Positions 52,260 to 61,519 are shown, numbered from the stretch's first letter. The stretch: DNA of 64,000 nucleotides from Janthinobacterium sp. GW456P (GCF_002127655.1 NZ_NEHB01000012.1:62001-126000); one strand, 5' to 3'. Numbers and translations are program-made. The notes: a model not told the origin generated them from the letters alone.

Positions 52260-53126
52260 CTAGTGCGCCATCAGCACGGGGATGGTCATGCTTTGCAGAA
52301 TCGTGCGCGTGACGCCACCGAGGATGGTTTCGCGCAGGCGCGAATGGCCATACGCTCCCATCACCAGCAAGTCGGCCGACAGGTCGGCGGCATGCGACAG
52401 CAGCGCTTCGCCGATATCGCCGCGCCGTACGCCACCGCCATCGAGCAAATGCAGCCGCGCTTCCACGCCGTGGCGCGCCAGGTATTGCACCAGTTCGGCG
52501 CCCGGCTGTTCGCCGTGTTCGGCGGCATGCACCTGGGCGTCGAAGATCGCCACGTGGACTTGCCCGGCCCGCTGCAGCAGGGGCAGGGCGGCGCTCACGG
52601 CGCGGCTCGCTTCCTTGCTGGCGTTCCAGGAAATGAGTACATTGCGCGCCGCTGCCGGCGGCGCCAGCAGCGGCAGCGGCGGCGCATACGGCACGATCAG
52701 CACGGGGCGGCCCGAATGCAGCAGCACATAGGCGGGAAAGTCGCGCATCACGGACGGCGATTTATCCTTGGCATTGTATTGGCTGATGACGACCAGATCC
52801 GCATAGCGCGCCAGCAGGCTGATGCCGCCCGCCGCCTCGTCGTCGAGCACGCGCTGTTCGAACGAGGCGACGCCTGCCGCGCGCACCTGTTGTTCGAAAC
52901 CGTCGAGGGCGCGCGTGGCGCGGTCGCGCAGGAAGTTCAGATGCAAGCTCAGGTTCGGGTCGGCATCGAGGTCGGGCTGGTGCTGGTACAGCAGGCGCGA
53001 CACGCCCGTCAGCGCCACGCCCGTCAAGTGGCCGCCGCACGCCTGGGCGATGCTGGCCGCCGCTTCGATGCGGGCGGCGCGCCCGGCGCTGTCGTCGATA
53101 TGGAGCAATACGGTCTTGTACGTCAT
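52260..53126 (-). CDS. Tandem universal stress protein (UspA family)
   Basis: This 288-residue protein has two Usp folds in tandem (about 1-148 and 155-288). The second has the ATP-binding G-x2-G-x9-G(S/T)-like segment (MGAYGHSRLRETILGGVT) before a final TILQSMTIPVLMAH; the first has the corresponding VVISQYNAKDKSPSVMRDFP. The N-terminus (MTYKTVLLHIDDSAGRAARI) is typical. RBS GAGAGGA. It is divergent from phaB across 168 bases; the Fnr-like site there is better placed for phaB. Confidence 0.88.
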   Translation of the reverse strand: MTYKTVLLHIDDSAGRAARIEAAASIAQACGGHLTGVALTGVSRLLYQHQPDLDADPNLSLHLNFLRDRATRALDGFEQQVRAAGVASFEQRVLDDEAAGGISLLARYADLVVISQYNAKDKSPSVMRDFPAYVLLHSGRPVLIVPYAPPLPLLAPPAAARNVLISWNASKEASRAVSAALPLLQRAGQVHVAIFDAQVHAAEHGEQPGAELVQYLARHGVEARLHLLDGGGVRRGDIGEALLSHAADLSADLLVMGAYGHSRLRETILGGVTRTILQSMTIPVLMAH

Positions 53127-53209
53127 GGCCTGTCCTCTCGCTGTGCAGTAGCGGCCATTCTGGCACAGTCCGGGGTGCCGGCCGCGCACGACTGCATCAG
53201 GCTGAGCAC

Positions 53210-53251
53210 TTGATCTGGCGCAAGGCCGGCAATAAAAACTGCTCCTACACT
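53210..53251 (+). promoter_or_regulatory. Fnr/Anr-like site and -10 for phaB
   Basis: TTGAT-CTGG-CGCAA at 53210-53223 resembles the TTGAT-N4-ATCAA Fnr box (first half perfect, second half three of five). TACACT at 53246-53251 is exactly at the -10 position for a -41.5 centre (4/6). Confidence 0.45.
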
Positions 53252-53294
53252 TGATGCCACGCAGAACAACCATAACAAGCGGGGAGAGACAGTC

Positions 53295-54041
53295 ATGAAG
53301 GAACAAAAGGTAGCGCTGGTCACGGGCGGCATGGGCGGCCTGGGCACGGCCTTGTGCCGCCGCCTGCATGCGGCGGGCTTTGCCGTCGTGGCGGCGCATA
53401 CGCCGGGCAACACGCGGGTGGAAAGCTGGCTCGACGAGCAGCAGGCGCAGCAGTATTATTTTCACCCGCTGGCCCTCGACGTGACGGACTTTGCTGCCTG
53501 CAGCGAAGCCGTCAGCAGGGTGCTGGCGCAGTTCGGCCGTATCGACGTGCTGGTCAATAACGCCGGCATCACGCGCGACCAGAGCATGCGCAAGATGGAG
53601 TTGCCGCACTGGTCCGAGGTGATGCGGACCAATCTCGACAGCCTGTTCAACATGAGCAAGCAGGTGCTGGAGCCCATGCTGGAAAAGAAATGGGGCCGCA
53701 TCATCAATATCTCGTCCGTCAATGGCCAGAAGGGCGCGTTTGGCCAGTGCAACTACGCGGCCGCCAAGGCGGGTGTGCATGGCTTCAGCAAGGCGCTGGC
53801 GCTGGAAGTGGCGCGCCACGGCATCACCGTCAACACGGTGTCGCCCGGCTACCTGCGTACGCAGATGGTGACGGCCGTGCCGGCCGATATCCTGGAAACG
53901 AAGATCCTGCCGCAAATCCCCCTGGGCCGTCTGGGCGAGCCGGACGAGGTGGCGGCCCTGGTCGCTTACCTGGCGTCCGACGAGGCGGCATTCGTCACGG
54001 GCGCAAACATCGCCATCAATGGCGGACAGCACATGAGTTAA
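53295..54041 (+). CDS. phaB: Acetoacetyl-CoA reductase / 3-oxoacyl-ACP reductase, PhaB type
   Basis: This 248-residue short-chain dehydrogenase has cofactor motif GGMGGLG (11-17), NNAG in the LVNNAGITRD segment, SSVNGQKG with the active Ser, and Tyr154-xxx-Lys158 (YAAAK). The sequence NGQKGAFGQCNYAAAKAG and the length fit PhaB, which reduces acetoacetyl-CoA with NADPH for polyhydroxybutyrate synthesis. The other pha genes are not in the window, so a general 3-oxoacyl reductase is the alternative. It starts after a GGGGAGAGAC RBS and ends before a terminator. Confidence 0.88.
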   Translation: MKEQKVALVTGGMGGLGTALCRRLHAAGFAVVAAHTPGNTRVESWLDEQQAQQYYFHPLALDVTDFAACSEAVSRVLAQFGRIDVLVNNAGITRDQSMRKMELPHWSEVMRTNLDSLFNMSKQVLEPMLEKKWGRIINISSVNGQKGAFGQCNYAAAKAGVHGFSKALALEVARHGITVNTVSPGYLRTQMVTAVPADILETKILPQIPLGRLGEPDEVAALVAYLASDEAAFVTGANIAINGGQHMS

Positions 54042-54156
54042 GCAAGCGTACAGCTTGCATAGAGGCAATGGCAGTAGAGGAGACCCGTCCACCCAGCCGG
54101 CGCATAGACGCTGGCGGAGGACGGCAGGCAGCATGGTCGTCACGTCGGAAAACAGG

Positions 54157-54190
54157 GGGCAGGGCAGCGATGCCTTGCCCTTTGTTGTTG
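54157..54190 (+). terminator. Terminator after phaB
   Basis: The stem GGGCA-g-GGCA pairs with TGCC-t-TGCCC around a GCGA loop and is followed by TTTGTTGTT. Confidence 0.7.
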
Positions 54191-54209
54191 TGCCGCTTTC
54201 ATGGTGCCG

Positions 54210-54590
54210 TCATGGAATGGAGCGCTGGGCCTTTTCCAGCCGCGTCTGGCAATCGATGCACAGGCGCGCTTCGGGGCGCGCGTTCAGGCGCGACAGGCCG
54301 ATGGCTTCGCCGCAGTTGTCGCACAGGCCGTAGCTGCCGTCGGCAAACTTGGCCAGCGCGTGCTTGATGATGGCCAGTTGCGCCTGGTTGTGCTCGGCCG
54401 CTTCGCTGACGAGGGCGTTCAAGGTGCGCACGCTGGCGTTGTCGGCCGGCGAGGCTTCGATTTCATTGAGCAGCGAGGCGCGCGCGTCCGCTTCGGCCGC
54501 TTCGTTTTCTATCTGTTCCAGCAACGCCAGCTTGCGTTGCTCCAGCACGCCCTGCAGGCGCTGTAGCTGGTCTTGCGGCAATCCATTCAT
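54210..54590 (-). CDS. DksA/TraR-family zinc-finger protein
   Basis: This 126-residue protein has a helical N-terminal hairpin (LEQRKLALLEQIENEAAEAD) and a C-terminal four-Cys zinc finger CDNC-x17-CIDC with GSYGLCDNCGEAIGLSRLNA, the DksA/TraR pattern. It is shorter than classical DksA (about 150 residues) and lacks a clear coiled-coil tip Asp-x-x-Asp-Ala motif, so it may be a DksA-like regulator rather than the main ppGpp partner. I start at MNGLPQDQLQ (54590); an upstream in-frame ATG has no RBS. Confidence 0.82.
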   Translation of the reverse strand: MNGLPQDQLQRLQGVLEQRKLALLEQIENEAAEADARASLLNEIEASPADNASVRTLNALVSEAAEHNQAQLAIIKHALAKFADGSYGLCDNCGEAIGLSRLNARPEARLCIDCQTRLEKAQRSIP

Positions 54591-54698
54591 GGCTGTCCCC
54601 GATAGGCTTCTCTCCTCCATGGTAGTCCAGGATGGGCGCTTCTGCTTGCGCTACTACCCGCGCCGCGTTTGACGCGGCGCAGGCAGGCGCGGGCCGTT

Positions 54699-55115
54699 CT
54701 ATGCTGGTTCTTTCAGGCAGTTGACCATCCAGGCCACGCCGAACTGGTCTTTCAGCATGCCGAAGCGTTTGGCCCAGAAGGTTTCTTCCAGGGGCATCTG
54801 GATGTTGCCGTCGCGCGCCAGCGCGTCGAAGGCCCGTTCCGCCTCCTCCGGCGTATCGACGGTCAGGCAGATCGAGCTGCCGCTCATGCCCTTGGCGCCC
54901 TCGTCGCAGCCGCCGTCCGAGCCCATCAGCATGGTGGGGCCCAGCTGCACCGAGCCGTGCATGATCTTGTCGTACCAGTCTTCCTTGACTTGCTCCTGGC
55001 CCGGCGTGCCGCGGAACGGCATCAGGCACAGGTCCGTGCCCTGCAGGTGCTGCCGGTAGTATTCCAGCGCTTGCGCGCAGTTTCCATTGAATTGCAAATA
55101 CGGTTCGATACGCAT
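54699..55115 (-). CDS. VOC-superfamily protein (PhnB-like)
   Basis: This 138-residue protein begins MRIEPYLQFNGNCAQALEYY and carries the PhnB/DUF899-like glyoxalase fold motifs KIMHGSVQLGPTMLMGSDGG and FGMLKDQFGVAWMVNC. The family comprises small dimeric proteins with a metal or ligand pocket; many have no known substrate. RBS AGAGGAGA precedes ATG 55115. Confidence 0.85.
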   Translation of the reverse strand: MRIEPYLQFNGNCAQALEYYRQHLQGTDLCLMPFRGTPGQEQVKEDWYDKIMHGSVQLGPTMLMGSDGGCDEGAKGMSGSSICLTVDTPEEAERAFDALARDGNIQMPLEETFWAKRFGMLKDQFGVAWMVNCLKEPA

Positions 55116-55198
55116 GTTGGTCTCCTCTGGCAATCGCCCCGCAGGCACGATTGCCAGGCGGGGACGTCCCAGTATAGGCGCTCGCCGGCCGATTTCAA

Positions 55199-55669
55199 TC
55201 AGTCCGGCGCCATCTCTTGCAGCCGCTCACGCACCTTGCCCAGCGTGCTGAGGATGCGCTCGGGATTGCCGGCCAGGACGGCACTGCCCAGGTGCAACAA
55301 ACTCGTCGACAGGCTGATCCAGTGCCGCACGTCGTCGTTGCGGGCGATGCGCAGGCGCACCGTGTCGAGCAGGCCGCTGAGCTGGCGCTGCGCCGTTTCC
55401 AATCCCATTACGGTGTGCCCGGCGGCATCGGCATACAGCTGGTTGGCTTGCTGGCGCAGGGCCACTTCCAGGGCGAAGACGGCTTGCGCCTGGCTGTGGC
55501 TGATGCCGTTTTCTCCCTGGCTGGCGCGCTTGCGGATGGCGCGCATGACGGCGCCGTGCAGGGTGACAGCCGCCTGCGACAGGCTGTCGGCCAGTTGCTC
55601 GACGCGCATGGCGCTGCTGAGAGCCGCTTCGCGGCGTTCGCTGCCGCTCCTGCCTACCGATCCGTCCAT
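55199..55669 (-). CDS. Hypothetical helical protein, partner of the lipoprotein upstream
   Basis: This 156-residue protein is mostly helical: SLSQAAVTLHGAVMRAIRKR, QAVFALEVALRQQANQLYAD, LDTVRLRIARNDDVRHWISL. No signal peptide and no recognised motif. It overlaps the upstream lipoprotein gene by 16 bases, so they are probably translated together and may act as a pair. Confidence 0.6.
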   Translation of the reverse strand: MDGSVGRSGSERREAALSSAMRVEQLADSLSQAAVTLHGAVMRAIRKRASQGENGISHSQAQAVFALEVALRQQANQLYADAAGHTVMGLETAQRQLSGLLDTVRLRIARNDDVRHWISLSTSLLHLGSAVLAGNPERILSTLGKVRERLQEMAPD

Positions 55670-56472
55670 CTTGCCTCCGTGGTGGTGAGGGCGGCGGCCA
55701 GCTGTGCGTGCTCGCGCGCCAGTGCCGCCAGTTGCCGGCGCGCCAGCGTGTGGCGCAGGCCAAGCAGCCGGTATTCCTCGGTTTTACTTTGCTGCAGGGT
55801 CTTCGCCAGGACGGCCAGCAGGCGTTGCTGCGGCGTGTCGGCATACGCGATTTCCACGTCGAGCAGACCGAGCACCAGGTCGCGCTCGTTGTCGCCGCTT
55901 TTGTCGTACAGCGCCAGCAAGCTGTCGAGCGCGGCCAGCAAGGCTTGCAGTGGCGCGTCGCCGTCGTGCAGCACTTGCGCCAGGTGCGCCTGCTGGCTGG
56001 CCGCGCCGCCCAGGCGCGACAGCTGCTGCAGCAACAGGGTGTAGGCGCTGACATGGCGGTCGTCGATGCCGCCGCCCGGCCAGGCGCGGATGGCGGCGCC
56101 GGCGCCGGCCAGTTCCGGCTGCACGTCATACGCATCGGCATGCGCCAGCCGGCCCAGCGCCTGCAGGTACAGGCGCACGGCCTGCGCCAGGCGCGCGACG
56201 TCCGCCTGCGCGGCGCGGCGCTGCGCATCGAGCAGGCGTTCGCGCGCGTCTTCGGCGGGCGACAGATAGGGGCGGGTGCGCTGGTAGCTGTCCACGTGGC
56301 GCTGCGACAGTTCGCCGAAGGCCGTCAAGGCATCGGTGCCGGCGGCCAGGGCGCGCACTTGCGCCAGGTCGGTGCGCGGACTGGCGCAGCCGCACAGCAC
56401 GACGGCCAAGAAGAGGCTCAGGTACAGGTTGAGGTAAAGGGCGCGGCGATGGCGGGCGGGCAGGGTGGACAC
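55654..56472 (-). CDS. Hypothetical lipoprotein
   Basis: This 272-residue protein has a signal segment LYLNLYLSLFLAVVLCGCAS with a lipobox-like LCGC. The mature part is helix-rich (RDLVLGLLDVEIAYADTPQQ and repeated Arg/Ala-rich helices). No family recognised. The overlap with the downstream helical protein suggests one envelope module. Confidence 0.6.
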   Translation of the reverse strand: MSTLPARHRRALYLNLYLSLFLAVVLCGCASPRTDLAQVRALAAGTDALTAFGELSQRHVDSYQRTRPYLSPAEDARERLLDAQRRAAQADVARLAQAVRLYLQALGRLAHADAYDVQPELAGAGAAIRAWPGGGIDDRHVSAYTLLLQQLSRLGGAASQQAHLAQVLHDGDAPLQALLAALDSLLALYDKSGDNERDLVLGLLDVEIAYADTPQQRLLAVLAKTLQQSKTEEYRLLGLRHTLARRQLAALAREHAQLAAALTTTEARWTDR

Positions 56473-56560
56473 GTCACCTCTCGACAGGAAATACTGTATG
56501 GAAAGGTATTGTCGTGCCGGCTTGCGCTAGCCGCCTTGTGCGGGCGCAAGCGCGCTGCGA

Positions 56561-57370
56561 TCAGTCGCCCGTCGTGCTCATGGCGGGCGCCGCGCCCGTC
56601 AATTGCTCGCGCCAGCCCAGTCCGGCCACGGTGTCACTGGCGGGACGGTATTCGCAGCCGACCCAGCCCGCGTAGCCGACCTGGTCCAGCAGCTTGAACA
56701 GGTGGCGGTAGTTGATCTCGCCCGTGCCCGGTTCGTGGCGGCCCGGCGTGTCGGCGATCTGGACGTGGCGGATCAGGGGCAGCATGGCGCGGATGGTGTT
56801 GCTCAGTTCGCCCTCCATGCGCTGCATGTGATAAATGTCGTACTGCAGGAAGATATTGCTGCGCTGGCAGTCGGCGATGATGTCGGCTGCCTGCTGGCTA
56901 TGGTTCAGAAAGTAACCGGGCATGTCGTAGCGGTTGATCGGCTCGATCAGCACGTTGATGCCATGCGGGCGGCAGGCGTCGGCCGCATATTGCAGGTTGC
57001 CGATCAGGCTTTGCCGCGCCCGCTCCAGGCTCATGCCGGGTGGCACGATGCCGGACATGCAGTGCAGCTGTTTCGCGCCCAGCGCCAGCGCATAGTTGAG
57101 CGCCAGCTGCACATTCGTGCGGAATTCCTCGCCCCGGCGCGGATCGCAGGCGATGCCCCGCTCGCCGTGTTCCCAGTCGCCGGGCGGAAAATTGAAGACG
57201 GCCAGCTGCAGGCGGTGGCGTTCCAGCCGCATGGCGATCTGCCGCGCCTCGACGGCATAGGGAAACAGAAACTCGACAGCATCGAAACCCGCTTCCCTGG
57301 CGCAAGCAAAACGGTCCAGGAAGGGCAGTTCGGTAAACATCATGCTGAGGTTGGCAGCGAAGTTCGGCAT
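56561..57370 (-). CDS. hyi: Hydroxypyruvate isomerase (Hyi / OtnI type)
   Basis: This 269-residue TIM-barrel enzyme begins MPNFAANLSMMFTELPFLDR, the conserved Hyi start. It carries GFDAVEFLFPY, VLIEPINRYDMPGYFLNH (acidic metal and substrate residues) and VQIADTPGRHEPGTGEINY, all typical. It interconverts hydroxypyruvate and tartronate semialdehyde, or acts in the 2-oxo-tetronate pathway (OtnI); the sequence alone does not decide. No glyoxylate carboligase gene is in the window. Confidence 0.88.
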   Translation of the reverse strand: MPNFAANLSMMFTELPFLDRFACAREAGFDAVEFLFPYAVEARQIAMRLERHRLQLAVFNFPPGDWEHGERGIACDPRRGEEFRTNVQLALNYALALGAKQLHCMSGIVPPGMSLERARQSLIGNLQYAADACRPHGINVLIEPINRYDMPGYFLNHSQQAADIIADCQRSNIFLQYDIYHMQRMEGELSNTIRAMLPLIRHVQIADTPGRHEPGTGEINYRHLFKLLDQVGYAGWVGCEYRPASDTVAGLGWREQLTGAAPAMSTTGD

Positions 57371-57436
57371 GGCGGCACGCAGGCAAATGGAATGAACACT
57401 ATCCTAGCCCAAATCGGCAATCGGTGGCGTGCATAA

Positions 57437-57471
57437 AAAACCGTTCCGGAAGCCAGTTCTGGAACGGTTTT
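57437..57471. terminator. Hairpin between hyi and the rhlE-side repeat
   Basis: AAAACCGTTCC pairs with GGAACGGTTTT around a 13-base loop, flanked by A and T runs. It may end transcription arriving from the helicase gene. Confidence 0.65.
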
Positions 57472-57490
57472 GAATAGCGCGTCAATACAT

Positions 57491-57600
57491 GGTTGAAAAC
57501 CGTAGCGAGCGGGAATGATATCGGTTCGAGTAGCACAGCCGTACTAAAGTACGGCGCGCAACGGAGAATCGATAGCGCCCCGCGCAGTAGGTTTGCAACC
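57491..57600 (-). repeat. Inverted-repeat element copy C, abutting the helicase stop codon
   Basis: Ends GGTTGAAAACC and GGTTTGCAACC are inverted. It has the shared ACCGTAGCGAGCGG block and the dyad CCGTACTAAAGTACGG at 57539-57554. The near end is five bases from the stop codon at 57606. Confidence 0.75.
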
Positions 57601-57605
57601 GTGAA

Positions 57606-58976
57606 TTAGCGGCCGCGCCCGCCGGAGCGGTGGTTGGCCGCCGAACGCGGCGCATTGCCCGAACGGTTGCCGCCGCCACCGCCGCCCGACGGGCCGGCGC
57701 TGCGTGGCTTGGCGCCGCCGCCGCCCGTTTTCACGCGCACGACGGCGCCGGCTGGCGCGCGGCTGTTGTTGCGGTGACCGCCGGTGCCGCTGCGCAATTG
57801 CACAGGCTGGGCGCGGGCGTTCAGGTCCGGCTCGAAGCCCGGGATGACTTCGCGCGGCAGAGTTTGCTTGATCAGCTTTTCGATGTCTTTCAACATTTCG
57901 TGCTCATCCACGCAGACCAGCGACACGGCTTCGCCCTTGGCGCCGGCACGGCCCGTGCGGCCGATACGGTGCACATAGTCTTCCGGAATGTTCGGCAAGT
58001 CGTAGTTGACGACGTGCGGCAATTGGTCGATGTCGATACCGCGCGCGGCGATGTCGGTGGCGACCAGAACTTGCAAGGTGCCGTCCTTGAACTCGGACAG
58101 GGCGCGCGTGCGCGCCGACTGGCTCTTGTTGCCGTGGATGGCCAGGGCGCCGATGCCGTCCGCGCCCAGTTGCTCGACCAGTTTATTGGCGCCATGCTTG
58201 GTGCGCGTAAAGACCAGCACTTGCGTCCAGTTGTTCGACTTGATCAGGTAGGACAGCATCGGGTGCTTCTTGTCGCGGTCGACCGGATGGATCTTTTGCT
58301 TGATCACTTCCACGGTCGAATTGCGGCGCGCCACTTCGATCATGGCCGGCTTGTTCAGCAAGCCGTCGGCCAGGGCCTTGATCTCTTCCGAGAACGTGGC
58401 CGAGAACAGCAGGTTCTGGCGTTTCGGCGGCAGCACGGCCAGCACTTTCTTGATGTCGCGGATGAAACCCATGTCGAGCATGCGGTCGGCTTCGTCGAGG
58501 ATCAGGATTTCCACCTTCGACAGGTCGACGGTGCCCTGGCCCATGTGGTCGAGCAAACGGCCCGGCGTGGCGACGAGGATATCGACGCCGTGCTTCAATT
58601 GCTTGATTTGCGGGTTGATGCCGACGCCGCCGAAGATCACGGCCGAGTTCAGTTTCGTGTACTTGCTGTAGGCGCGCACGCTTTCCTCGACCTGGGCGGC
58701 GAGTTCGCGCGTCGGCGCCAGGATCAGGGCGCGGATCGGGCGCGTCGAGGTATTGCTGGTGATGGCCGCGCCATTGGCGTCGGTCGACAGGCGGTGCAGC
58801 ACCGGCAGGGTGAAGCCGGCCGTCTTGCCGGTACCGGTTTGTGCACCGGCCAGCAAGTCGCCGCCAGCGAGCACGGCGGGAATCGCCTGCGACTGGATCG
58901 GGGTCGGCACGGTGTAGCCGTGTTCGGTAACGGCACGTACGATAGCGTCGGACAATCCGAGGGAGGAAAAGGACAT
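57606..58976 (-). CDS. rhlE: DEAD-box RNA helicase (RhlE type)
   Basis: This 456-residue helicase starts [20 protein letters not shown], with Q-motif [10 protein letters not shown], motif I AQTGTGKT (45-52), DEAD ([14 protein letters not shown]), SAT (LLFSATFS) and motif [13 protein letters not shown] Gly/Arg/Ser-rich basic tail (about 400-456) resembles other beta-proteobacterial RhlE proteins and may bind RNA. I start at 58976; longer in-frame starts exist but the family begins here. A repeat element lies at the stop. Confidence 0.9.
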   Translation of the reverse strand: MSFSSLGLSDAIVRAVTEHGYTVPTPIQSQAIPAVLAGGDLLAGAQTGTGKTAGFTLPVLHRLSTDANGAAITSNTSTRPIRALILAPTRELAAQVEESVRAYSKYTKLNSAVIFGGVGINPQIKQLKHGVDILVATPGRLLDHMGQGTVDLSKVEILILDEADRMLDMGFIRDIKKVLAVLPPKRQNLLFSATFSEEIKALADGLLNKPAMIEVARRNSTVEVIKQKIHPVDRDKKHPMLSYLIKSNNWTQVLVFTRTKHGANKLVEQLGADGIGALAIHGNKSQSARTRALSEFKDGTLQVLVATDIAARGIDIDQLPHVVNYDLPNIPEDYVHRIGRTGRAGAKGEAVSLVCVDEHEMLKDIEKLIKQTLPREVIPGFEPDLNARAQPVQLRSGTGGHRNNSRAPAGAVVRVKTGGGGAKPRSAGPSGGGGGGNRSGNAPRSAANHRSGGRGR

Positions 58977-59266
58977 GGTAACTTTATTGTGAGATCGGCC
59001 TGTCGCCATCGTGGGGCGCCAGTCGCAGGCAATCAGATTAGGGGTCGAAAGACAGCGGCAAGGGGACTGGTCATATGTGCCGCACACGCGAAGTATAACA
59101 GCCTGGCAAAAAACCGCCGAGTTTGTTTAAAGTATGCAATGCCACAGGTAAAAGAAATACATGGCGACGGTGCGCCGTTTCATGCCGTTATTCATTATTA
59201 TTGTCTGTAGCACTCCATCCGCAGGACTCGCCGCGGCGCCGGGGTGTTCATTCCCGGAGGAACATC

Positions 59267-60988
59267 ATGCGTATTGCCGATCTTCGCATCGCCACCCGCC
59301 TGTATGGCGGTTTTGCCACCATCGTCCTGCTGCTGGCCGCCCTGGTCACCGTCGCCACGCTGAATGTCTCGCGGCTGGCCGACGCCAATGCCATCAATAC
59401 CCACACTTACCAGGTACTGGCTGAAAACAGCGCCATCCTGGAAAGCCTGATCAATATGGAAACGGGGCAGCGCGGCTATGTGATTACCGGCGCGGAGGCC
59501 TCGCTGGAGCCGTACAAGGCGGGGCAGGCCGCATTCGGCGCGCACCTCGACAAGGCGCGCGCCCTGACCAGCGACAACCTGGCCCAGCAGGAGCGCCTGG
59601 CGAAGCTCGATGCTGCCAAGCAAGCCTGGCTGGCCGGCGCGCTCGAACCCGTGATCGCCATGCGGCGCGCCGTGGCGCAGGGCACGGCGGCCATCGAGCC
59701 CGTGCTGGCGCGGGAAAAGGAGGGCCGGGGCAAGCAGGGCATGGATGCCATGCGGGCCCTGCTGGACGAGATCGGCCAGGCGGAAACGGTGCTGCTGGCG
59801 CAGCGTTCGGAAGCGGCGGCGGCCTTGCAGGCGCGCACGCACTGGACCTTGCTGGGCGGCGGCGCGGCGGCGCTGCTCTTGGCCGCCAGCATCGCCTGGT
59901 GGCTGGCGCGCAACATCAGCGGGCCGTTGCGTTCGGCCATCGACGTGGCCAGGCAGGTGGCGCAGGGCGACCTGACGGTGCGGGTGGAAGTGCGCTCGAA
60001 GGATGAGACGGGCGAGCTGATGCAGGCATTGAAGGACATGACGGCCAGCCTGCTGCGCATCGTCACCGAAGTGCGCGGCGGCACGCAAGCCATCGCCACG
60101 GCCTCGCGCCAGATTGCCTCGGGTAATCTCGATCTGTCGGCGCGCACGGAACAGCAGGCCAGTTCGCTGGAAGAGACGGCGTCCTCGATGGAGGAGCTGA
60201 CCGGCACGGTGCAGCAGAACGCGCAGAATGCCCATGAAGCCAACGGCCTGGCCGCGTCGGCCTCCACCGTGGCCGGCAAGGGCGGCAGCGTGGTGGCGCA
60301 GGTGGTCGACACCATGGGCTCGATCAACGACTCGTCGCGCAAGATCGTCGACATCATCGGCGTGATCGACGGCATCGCCTTCCAGACGAATATCCTGGCC
60401 CTGAATGCGGCCGTCGAGGCGGCCCGGGCGGGCGAGCAGGGCCGCGGCTTTGCCGTCGTCGCCACCGAAGTGCGCAACCTGGCACAACGTTCGGCCGGTG
60501 CCGCCAGGGAAATCAAGGCCCTCATCAACGACTCCGTCGCGCAGGTGGAGAACGGCGCGCGGCTGGTCGACGAGGCGGGCCACACCATGCACGAGATCGT
60601 CGACAGCGTGCACAAGGTCAGCAGCATCGTCGGGCATATCTCGGCCGCCAGCGATGAGCAGCGGGCCGGTATCGAACAAGTCAACCAGGCGATCAGCGAA
60701 ATGGACCACGTGACCCAGCAAAACGCTTCGTTGGTGGAAGAGGCCGCCGCTGCGGCGGAAGCCATGCAGGAGCAGGCGGCGCGGCTGGCCGATGCGGTGA
60801 GCGTGTTCAGGACGGCGCAGGTGGACGCCATCGCGGCGCCAGCACCCCGGCCCGCCGTGCGCCGTCCCGTGCCGCTCAAGGCGGCGCGTCCGCCCGCCCG
60901 CCTCAGCGGTAAACCCGTGGCGCGCCATGCGCCGCAAGTTCCAACCGGCAAACAGCGTCCGGGGGACGATGAGTGGGACGAGTTTTAG
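59267..60988 (+). CDS. Methyl-accepting chemotaxis protein
   Basis: This 573-residue receptor has TM1 (about 13-33), a CHASE3-like periplasmic domain ([20 protein letters not shown]), TM2 (about 190-212), a HAMP domain ([20 protein letters not shown]) and a signalling domain with the conserved tip [20 protein letters not shown]. The C-terminus EWDEF resembles the CheR/CheB-docking NWETF pentapeptide. Start ATG 59267 has an excellent CGGAGGA RBS. No chemotaxis operon is adjacent, so it is an orphan receptor. Confidence 0.92.
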   Translation: MRIADLRIATRLYGGFATIVLLLAALVTVATLNVSRLADANAINTHTYQVLAENSAILESLINMETGQRGYVITGAEASLEPYKAGQAAFGAHLDKARALTSDNLAQQERLAKLDAAKQAWLAGALEPVIAMRRAVAQGTAAIEPVLAREKEGRGKQGMDAMRALLDEIGQAETVLLAQRSEAAAALQARTHWTLLGGGAAALLLAASIAWWLARNISGPLRSAIDVARQVAQGDLTVRVEVRSKDETGELMQALKDMTASLLRIVTEVRGGTQAIATASRQIASGNLDLSARTEQQASSLEETASSMEELTGTVQQNAQNAHEANGLAASASTVAGKGGSVVAQVVDTMGSINDSSRKIVDIIGVIDGIAFQTNILALNAAVEAARAGEQGRGFAVVATEVRNLAQRSAGAAREIKALINDSVAQVENGARLVDEAGHTMHEIVDSVHKVSSIVGHISAASDEQRAGIEQVNQAISEMDHVTQQNASLVEEAAAAAEAMQEQAARLADAVSVFRTAQVDAIAAPAPRPAVRRPVPLKAARPPARLSGKPVARHAPQVPTGKQRPGDDEWDEF

Positions 60989-61005
60989 CACAGGCGTCCA
61001 GTGCA

Positions 61006-61067
61006 TGCGACAGCTGTCGCAAGTAACGCTTGCGTGCGTGTGACTGTTGTCGCATAATTGTGTCAAT
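61006..61067 (+). promoter_or_regulatory. Candidate BlaI operator region
   Basis: Perfect 16-base palindrome TGCGACAGCTGTCGCA at 61006-61021 and a second, looser TGTCGCA-containing site near 61048-61067, just ahead of the BlaI-family gene. BlaI repressors bind dyads overlapping their own promoter, so this is a likely autoregulatory site. Confidence 0.5.
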
Positions 61068-61087
61068 AGTCACTCAAAGGATGCACC

Positions 61088-61465
61088 ATGAGCACGCCCT
61101 CCGTCACCGAACTGTCGTTATTGAAAGCCTTGTGGAAAGACCACCCGCTGTCCGCGCGCGAATTGCATGCCAGGGTGGAAGACGAGCTGGGCTGGTCTTT
61201 TTCGTCCACGCGCAAGACGCTCGAGCGCATGCTGGACAAGGGCATGCTGCTGCAGCGCAGCGTGCACGGCGTGCTCGTGTATGAAGCGAACCTGGAGAAG
61301 GTGGCCACTCTGGCCGCGTTCGCCCACGACTTTGGCCGGCGCGTGATGGAAATCGACAGTCCCTTGCCGGTCAGTATGTTTACGGGCAGCAAACTGGTGG
61401 ACCAGCAGGAGCTGGCGGCGCTGGAGCAACTGCTGCAGGACTGGCCGCTAGAGGGAGAGGAATAG
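61088..61465 (+). CDS. BlaI/MecI/CopY-family repressor
   Basis: This 125-residue winged-helix protein has TELSLLKALWKDHPLSAREL, VEDELGWSFSSTRKTLERML and KGMLLQRSVHGVLVYEANL, the BlaI/Penicillinase_R layout, with a C-terminal dimerisation region. It starts after AAAGGA. The stop is followed four bases later by the M56 gene, as in BlaI-BlaR1 regulatory pairs. Confidence 0.9.
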   Translation: MSTPSVTELSLLKALWKDHPLSARELHARVEDELGWSFSSTRKTLERMLDKGMLLQRSVHGVLVYEANLEKVATLAAFAHDFGRRVMEIDSPLPVSMFTGSKLVDQQELAALEQLLQDWPLEGEE

Positions 61466-61468
61466 GCG

Positions 61469-61519
61469 ATGCTGCTGTTTTCTCTCACGCTGTTCAGGCC
61501 AGCGCCGCCTGTCTCGTGA
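61469..61519 (+). pseudogene. Separated N-terminus of the M56 protein (apparent -1 nt frameshift)
   Basis: ATG 61469 opens MLLFSLTLF and then breaks to RPAPPVS and a stop at 61517-61519. Inserting one C after 61495 would continue the frame as MLLFSLTLFQASAACLVTGM, a good first membrane helix running directly into the M56 frame. So the apparent GTG start of the next entry is probably only where the shifted frame resumes. Confidence 0.6.

Noticed and set aside
52260..54143. A 627-codon reverse frame spanning phaB and the stress protein
   Set aside because: Only its last 288 codons, starting at the ATG at 53126, form the real Usp gene; the rest is antisense to phaB.
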